Origin: Bacillota bacterium
Lineage (GTDB): Bacteria > Bacillota > Sulfobacillia > RBS10-35 > JAJYVN01
Reading direction: 5' to 3'
Length of the DNA stretch: 11,326 nt
Assembly (NCBI GenBank): GCA_021791995.1
Contig: JAJYVN010000074.1
Location: 1-11,326, forward strand
Positions 7,415 to 11,326 of this stretch are shown one piece after another. Both the position numbers and the translations under genes were made by a program. Under the pieces are notes generated by a model, which was not told the origin of the DNA, searched no databases, and worked only from the letters and a program-made list of their open reading frames with translations. Within the stretch, counting starts at the first letter, position 1. Every line of letters starts with the position of its first letter.

Positions 7415-9262
7415 ATGTGTGGAATCGTGGGCTGGATTGACTGGGAACGGGACCTCACGCGCGAAGCGGAGACACTGGGGACGATGACCAGAACCCTCGC
7501 GGCGCGCGGACCGGACGCCTCGGGTCAATGGATCGCGGAACACGCCGCCCTCGGTCACCAGCGGTTAATTGTCGTCGACCCCGAGGGGGGCGCCCAACCA
7601 ATGGAACGCTCGCTGGGTCCGGAGCGCTACGCCATCACGTACAACGGCGAGCTATACAATACCCCCGAAATCCGTCGAGACCTCTCGGCCCTGGGATACA
7701 CCTTCCGTACCCAGTCGGACACCGAAGCCCTGCTCCTCGCATTCTTTGCGTGGGGCCCTGCCTGCCTGGAACACCTCAACGGCATCTTCGCCTTCGGCAT
7801 CTGGGATGAAACTCACCAGCGCCTCTTCGCCGCACGGGACCGCCTCGGGGTCAAACCGCTGTTCTTCACCCACCCGGGGCAGCGCCTGCTCTTCGCCTCG
7901 GAGATCAAGGCGCTGCTAGCGCATCCCGCTGTGGAGGCGACGGTCGATGCACAGGGGTTGGCGGAGATCCTGGTCATGGGCCCGGCGCGAACACCCGGAT
8001 GCGGCGTCTTCCGAGACATCCATTCCCTGCGCCCTGGGGAGTGCCTGACCTTCACGCGATCCGGACTTTCTGTGCACAGCTACTGGTCGCTCCAGAGCCA
8101 TCCTCATCCCGATGACGTCGAACAAACCAAACAAACGGTGTTTGAGCTTCTGCGGGACGCCGTGCAACGTCAGTTGGTAGCGGATGTGCCCGTCTGCACC
8201 CTGCTGTCCGGGGGGCTCGACTCCAGCGCGATCACCGCCTTTGCAGCGCAGGCCTTCGAGCGCAAGGGCAAAGGTCCCCTCCACACCTATTCGGTCGAGT
8301 ATCGGGATAACGAACAGCATTTCCGTCCCAATGCCCTGGAACCGACGAGTGATGCCCCGTGGGTCCAGATTGCATCCCAGTTCTGTCACACCGAGCACCA
8401 CGTCACCGTGCTCGACAGCACTGACCTTGTGGACGCCCTCGATGACGCGATGCAGGCCCGTGATCTACCAGGCATGGCGGATATTGATGCATCGCTTCTG
8501 CTGTTCAGCCGTGCCGTCAAGGAACACGCAACGGTCGCGCTCTCCGGGGAGTCGGCCGATGAGGTTTTCGGCGGCTACCCATGGTTTCGCAACCCCCAAG
8601 CGCTCGGAGCGAACACCTTTCCCTGGGCGCGCATGGTTCGTGAGCGGATCGGACTTCTGCAACCAGAGGTGGTCCAGGCCCTCCACGGGGAGGAGTATGG
8701 GGCCGATCGCTACGCCGATGCCCTGCACGAGGTGCCCCGCCTCCCCGGAGAACCACCGGAGGAAGCGCGGATGCGCGAGATGCTGTATCTGAATATCACG
8801 CGGTTCATGCCGATCCTGCTCGATCGCAAGGATCGCATGAGCATGGCGGCAGGGCTCGAGGTGCGCGTTCCGTTCTGTGACCACCGCCTGGTGGAGTATG
8901 TGTGGAACATCCCCTGGGCGATGAAGGACCTCGGTGGCCGTGAAAAGGGCATCCTGCGTGCCGCACTCGCTGGTACGCTGCCAGAAACCGTCCTCGCGCG
9001 ACGCAAGAGCCCTTATCCAAAGACACACCACCCCGCCTACCTTCAGGCGGTGCGAAATCGGGCCCAGGAACTCCTCGCCGATCCGAGCGGGCCCCTCCGA
9101 CAACTGATTGCAGGGGATCGTATCCGCGCCATTGCCCGCGGTGAGGACACGCGCTTTGAGCAGGCGTGGTTCTCACAGTTGATGCGCGAACCACAACTCT
9201 ACGCTTACCTCATCCAAATTGATCGCTGGCTCCGGACGTACCGCGTCCGAGTGATTCTGTGA
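7415..9262 (+). CDS. asnB: Asparagine synthase (glutamine-hydrolysing), AsnB type
   Basis: A 615-residue protein, normal length for bacterial AsnB. It makes asparagine from aspartate, ATP and glutamine, in the cytoplasm. The N-terminal class II glutaminase begins M-C-G-I-V-G, so Cys2 becomes the nucleophile after Met removal. Arg50, the N77-G-E79 motif and Asp102 occupy the expected glutamine-binding positions. The C-terminal synthetase domain has the pyrophosphate loop SGGLDSS at 265-271 and the family segment SGESADEVFGGY at 377-388. The start is well supported: catalytic Cys directly after Met, with GAGAGGA at 7399-7405 nine bases upstream. The domain set is intact, with no missing catalytic residue I can see. 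In clusters of surface-glycan or peptide genes, related enzymes amidate other carboxylates, so a non-housekeeping substrate is possible. Because of its full-length AsnB layout I favour ordinary asparagine synthesis. A solute-binding protein gene follows after 133 bp. Confidence 0.92.
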   Translation: MCGIVGWIDWERDLTREAETLGTMTRTLAARGPDASGQWIAEHAALGHQRLIVVDPEGGAQPMERSLGPERYAITYNGELYNTPEIRRDLSALGYTFRTQSDTEALLLAFFAWGPACLEHLNGIFAFGIWDETHQRLFAARDRLGVKPLFFTHPGQRLLFASEIKALLAHPAVEATVDAQGLAEILVMGPARTPGCGVFRDIHSLRPGECLTFTRSGLSVHSYWSLQSHPHPDDVEQTKQTVFELLRDAVQRQLVADVPVCTLLSGGLDSSAITAFAAQAFERKGKGPLHTYSVEYRDNEQHFRPNALEPTSDAPWVQIASQFCHTEHHVTVLDSTDLVDALDDAMQARDLPGMADIDASLLLFSRAVKEHATVALSGESADEVFGGYPWFRNPQALGANTFPWARMVRERIGLLQPEVVQALHGEEYGADRYADALHEVPRLPGEPPEEARMREMLYLNITRFMPILLDRKDRMSMAAGLEVRVPFCDHRLVEYVWNIPWAMKDLGGREKGILRAALAGTLPETVLARRKSPYPKTHHPAYLQAVRNRAQELLADPSGPLRQLIAGDRIRAIARGEDTRFEQAWFSQLMREPQLYAYLIQIDRWLRTYRVRVIL

Positions 9263-9395
9263 TGGGCGCCGGGCCACACTCGCTCGACTGCACCGCACAG
9301 CAGGTGCAGTGGGAGACTCGAGAGAATATACCACCAAATCGTAGATGGCCGAGATCCTTCCGTGGTTCTCGACACATCGGGGAGGGTGGGGTGTC
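9263..9395. promoter_or_regulatory. Short intergenic region with inverted repeat
   Basis: Between the asparagine synthase stop and the preferred start of the binding-protein gene. ACTGCACC 9287-9294 and GGTGCAGT 9303-9310 form an exact 8-bp stem with an 8-base loop and no T-tract after it, so it looks more like an operator or weak attenuator than a terminator. The segment 9381-9386 (GGAGGG) is the probable ribosome binding site of the next gene. No clear promoter was found. Confidence 0.35.
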
Positions 9396-10766
9396 GTGTT
9401 CACGCCATTACGTGATGAACCGCTTCCGCGGCGAGAGCTCCTCCGCAGGACGGCAGCGGGGGGCGTAGCGGTCTCAGTAGGGGCCCTGCTGGCAGCCTGC
9501 GGTGCCAACAAAGCGGCGGCGCCCACAACCACCGTGCCCAAAACAGTGGTCACGTTTAGCCCGTACCGCGGAACCGTCAGCAAAACGGTTCAGGCCCTGT
9601 ACGACCAGGTGCTCGATCAGTTCAACAGCCAGAACAAGACCATCGAGGTCCGCTTAACACCGATCCTGCAGGGTAACTACTCCGGAACGATCGCATCGAT
9701 CCTGGCCGGCAATGCGCCGGATGTTTTTGAGGACTATGACTCGACACCATACACCGAAGCCGGATACCTCCTAGACATCTCGGGCTACCTCAAGGGACAC
9801 GACATGAGTATCTTCAATGCGTCCACCATCTCCCACTTCACCGTGGGCGGCAAAATCTACGCCATGCCGGTGTCGATTGAGTCCATGGTGACAGCGGTGA
9901 ATCTGTCCCTCCTGGATACGGCTGGTGTGGCCTTACCTCCGCAGAATTGGACGGTAGAGCAGGCACAATCGGTCTATGAGACACTCGCGAAACCGGCGAC
10001 CACCAGTGAACCCGCCCACTACGGTGGAGCCATCTACTTCCTGAGCGGTTACCCTGTCCCGATGTACCTGCATGGGTACGGTGCCACATACGTCGACCCC
10101 ACGAACGCCACCATGTGCGCCCTCGGCGCAACCAAGGCGATCGATTGTGGCACCTACCTTTTTGGCCTGTTGAGCACGAACGTGTGCAACCAACTGATTG
10201 GCAGCTCCACGGCGGACTTTGCCGCCGCAACGCTCGGCACAACGCTTTGCGGCAGCTGGATGATCCCACAATTCCTCAACGTACCAGCCGGTGTGGATTG
10301 GGACTTCTACCCCATGCCAGCCGGGCCCGTCGGATCATTCACGTACGGGAGTGCTGCAATGTACGGCATTCCGACCACGACCAAGCATGCGGAGGAGGCC
10401 TGGGCCTTCCTCGAGTGGATCACCTTCGAGCCCAATCTGCAGAACGCGCTGATCCAAATGTTCCTGTTACCGCCGGCCACGATTCCTCTCTATGACAACT
10501 GGGTCTCACTGGTGAAGACGTACGCACCGCCCCTGGCGAAGAAAAACCTGGGTACCTTTCAGTCCTCCGTGGCAAACTCCGTTGTACCGGCCGAGTTCAC
10601 ATACAACTCCACCGATGCATTCGCGCTCGTTGCCCAGGGGATGTCGGAGATCCTTAAGTCACAGGCCGCCGTCCCGGAGGTCTTCACGGCAACCGCTTCC
10701 CAGGTAGATACATACGAACAGAGCCAGGCGCAGCAAGCCTCCCATACGAGCGCTGCCAACAACTGA
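9396..10766 (+). CDS. Extracellular solute-binding protein, family 1 (ABC importer), Tat lipoprotein
   Basis: 456 residues when started at GTG 9396, which has GGAGGG at 9381-9386 nine bases upstream; the frame also opens at ATG 9345 (473 residues), but without a ribosome binding site. The export signal is P-R-R-E-L-L-R-R, a hydrophobic stretch, then the lipobox L-A-A-C with Cys35, so it should be exported by Tat, lipidated and anchored outside the membrane. A Thr/Ala-rich linker follows. The body has hallmarks of family 1 (sugar-type) binding proteins: an early alternating strand/helix, 'GNAPDVF' in the first lobe, then 'GGKIYAMPVSIE'. The second lobe is rich in Tyr, Trp and Cys, and the C-terminal tail is Gln/Ala/Ser-rich. 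Such proteins deliver oligosaccharides or similar solutes to ABC importers. No permease or ATPase gene is adjacent, and a terminator follows directly, so this may be an orphan receptor using a distant transporter. Substrate unknown. Confidence 0.85.
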   Translation: MFTPLRDEPLPRRELLRRTAAGGVAVSVGALLAACGANKAAAPTTTVPKTVVTFSPYRGTVSKTVQALYDQVLDQFNSQNKTIEVRLTPILQGNYSGTIASILAGNAPDVFEDYDSTPYTEAGYLLDISGYLKGHDMSIFNASTISHFTVGGKIYAMPVSIESMVTAVNLSLLDTAGVALPPQNWTVEQAQSVYETLAKPATTSEPAHYGGAIYFLSGYPVPMYLHGYGATYVDPTNATMCALGATKAIDCGTYLFGLLSTNVCNQLIGSSTADFAAATLGTTLCGSWMIPQFLNVPAGVDWDFYPMPAGPVGSFTYGSAAMYGIPTTTKHAEEAWAFLEWITFEPNLQNALIQMFLLPPATIPLYDNWVSLVKTYAPPLAKKNLGTFQSSVANSVVPAEFTYNSTDAFALVAQGMSEILKSQAAVPEVFTATASQVDTYEQSQAQQASHTSAANN

Positions 10767-10804
10767 GTGGGTGGGAGCGAGACGCCATAGGCTGTAACGT
10801 AGCG

Positions 10805-10856
10805 AAGGACCAGCGTGCAGGGTGCCATACGGGCCTGCTGGCGGTGGTCCTTTTTC
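10805..10856 (+). terminator. Intrinsic terminator after the solute-binding protein gene
   Basis: AAGGACCA 10805-10812 is exactly complementary to TGGTCCTT 10845-10852. The loop contains a second, imperfect stem (CAGG near 10818 with CCTG near 10834), and the 3' arm runs into TTTTT at 10851-10855. It starts 38 bases past the stop codon, ideal for ending the binding-protein transcript. The complementary strand here also lies in the frame-shifted continuation of the transposase remnant, so the hairpin could instead be an end structure of that element. Confidence 0.6.
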
Positions 10857-10860
10857 GTTC

Positions 10861-11108
10861 GGAGGGGGCGGTAGACGTGACGGGCAAGGCCGGGAACGGT
10901 CCTTGGCACGTAAGGCATCGAGCTGGGGGATACGCTTGAACCTCTTAAAAGCGATTTCGATCTGCCATCTCAGCCGGTAACGTTCAAGCACCTCGGCTGG
11001 CGAGGCGATTTCTGCAGTCGAGTTGGTGACGATGAAGACGTAAGCGGCATATTCCAGCGTCAGGGGATGGATCTGCTTTCCCGTACGGTTCGCGGCGCGC
11101 CGTGACAT
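10861..11108 (-). pseudogene. IS4-like transposase remnant (C-terminal DDE part), frameshifted
   Basis: Read from ATG 11108 on the minus strand, the first 70 codons match the C-terminal part of IS4-type transposases, with the Y-x(2)-R-W-x-I-E-x-x-F-K-R segment ('YRLRWQIEIAFKRFKR', the YREK-like region holding the catalytic Glu) and then 'LDALRAKD'. After Asp70 (10899-10901) the expected continuation P-G-L-A-R appears only in another frame, so a one-base shift (in the sense of an extra base) breaks the gene. Homology then fades by about 10865. An in-frame stop lies three codons before the ATG and the N-terminal catalytic part is absent, so this is an inactive fragment. No terminal inverted repeats or target duplication were identified. 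Confidence 0.65.
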
Positions 11109-11194
11109 AATCGCCTGTCATTCCTGACTTATGTACAGATACTGCCAATACGGTAGGTGGCGGATATGCTCGCCATCGTGACATGTCGTGCGGC
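11109..11194. other. Junction between two transposase remnants
   Basis: Eighty-six bases separate the two transposase fragments. Frames through it encode nothing I recognise. It probably marks where one element inserted into, or recombined with, the other. I found no clear terminal inverted repeat. Confidence 0.35.
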
Positions 11195-11325
11195 GCACCT
11201 GTCTGGAGTCGGTCGCACGAGTTCCGTAGCGCCATCCTCGCCCAGCGCTTGGCTTGTGCCGCGTTGCGCCAGCGCCGCACCCGGTGGCAGATCGACTCGG
11301 TGGTCGCGAACGCGTTCTCGATCAG
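11195..11325 (-). pseudogene. Second transposase remnant, C-terminal piece of another family
   Basis: An open minus-strand frame enters from the window edge and reads 'LIENAFATTESICHRV' then 'RRWRNAAQAKRWARMAL'. The I-E-x-A-F plus R-V-x-R-W pattern resembles the C-terminal end of mutator-like (IS256-type) transposases, where the Glu is the last catalytic residue. After about 11195 the frame continues as low-similarity sequence, and the IS4-like remnant begins at 11108, so this copy is cut short. Family placement is tentative. Only its end lies inside the window, so the rest could be intact beyond it. Confidence 0.45.
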
Positions 11326-11326
11326 G

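Noticed and set aside
6403..7440. Plus-strand frame of 345 codons opposite the oxidoreductase gene
   Set aside because: The minus strand encodes the Rossmann and E-K-P motifs; the plus frame is a low-complexity antisense shadow.
7252..7458. Upstream extension of the oxidoreductase reading frame
   Set aside because: It adds 69 residues without family similarity and would overlap the asparagine synthase start; the ATG at 7251 has a good ribosome site.
9345..9395. ATG 9345 as start of the binding protein
   Set aside because: No ribosome site; it adds 17 residues before the Tat signal. GTG 9396 has GGAGGG at ideal distance.
1..11326. CRISPR array, tRNA or rRNA genes, toxin-antitoxin pair, defence or phage genes
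   Set aside because: No regularly spaced repeats, cloverleaf sequences or matching proteins were seen by eye.

Overview
The window is GC-rich chromosomal DNA (by eye about 60% G+C) with GTG starts, two Tat-type (twin-arginine) export signals and a Tat/lipoprotein solute-binding protein. This combination is common in Chloroflexota, Actinomycetota and some deep-branching Gram-positive lineages. No rRNA, tRNA or other lineage marker is present, so I cannot name the organism. Chloroflexota or a related Terrabacteria group is my best guess, at low confidence.

Layout from left to right. Positions 1-258 contain no gene I recognise. A short leader with a strong Shine-Dalgarno sequence precedes a Tat-exported GxGYxYP-family protein (331-2265), a putative carbohydrate-active enzyme. 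A 353-base intergenic stretch follows, with a perfect 15-bp hairpin, a plausible -35/-10 pair and GC-rich leader hairpins. Next are two overlapping genes for the halves of a heterodimeric ABC exporter (2619-4382 and 4379-6268). The first half has a degenerate Walker B and Q-loop, and the second has a degenerate signature motif. Converging on them, only 2 bp away, is a Gfo/Idh/MocA-type NAD(P)-dependent oxidoreductase on the minus strand (6271-7251). A 163-bp divergent promoter region separates it from a glutamine-hydrolysing asparagine synthase, AsnB-type (7415-9262). After that comes a Tat/lipoprotein family 1 solute-binding protein (start chosen at 9396, end 10766) and a hairpin-plus-T-tract terminator. 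The right end (about 10861-11326) is a graveyard of transposase fragments on the minus strand from at least two different elements.

How the parts may work together: the GxGYxYP protein, the sugar-type binding protein and the Gfo/Idh/MocA oxidoreductase all point to carbohydrate capture or modification. The exporter and AsnB could serve any of several roles. The binding protein has no permease or ATPase genes next to it here. The genes lie in at least three transcription units, so a single pathway is only a hypothesis. I see no CRISPR array, phage gene, toxin-antitoxin pair or defence system, and nothing I would call a demonstrated new system. The points most worth checking are the exporter's degenerate site, the variant GxGYxYP motif, the structured leaders and the nested transposase remnants.
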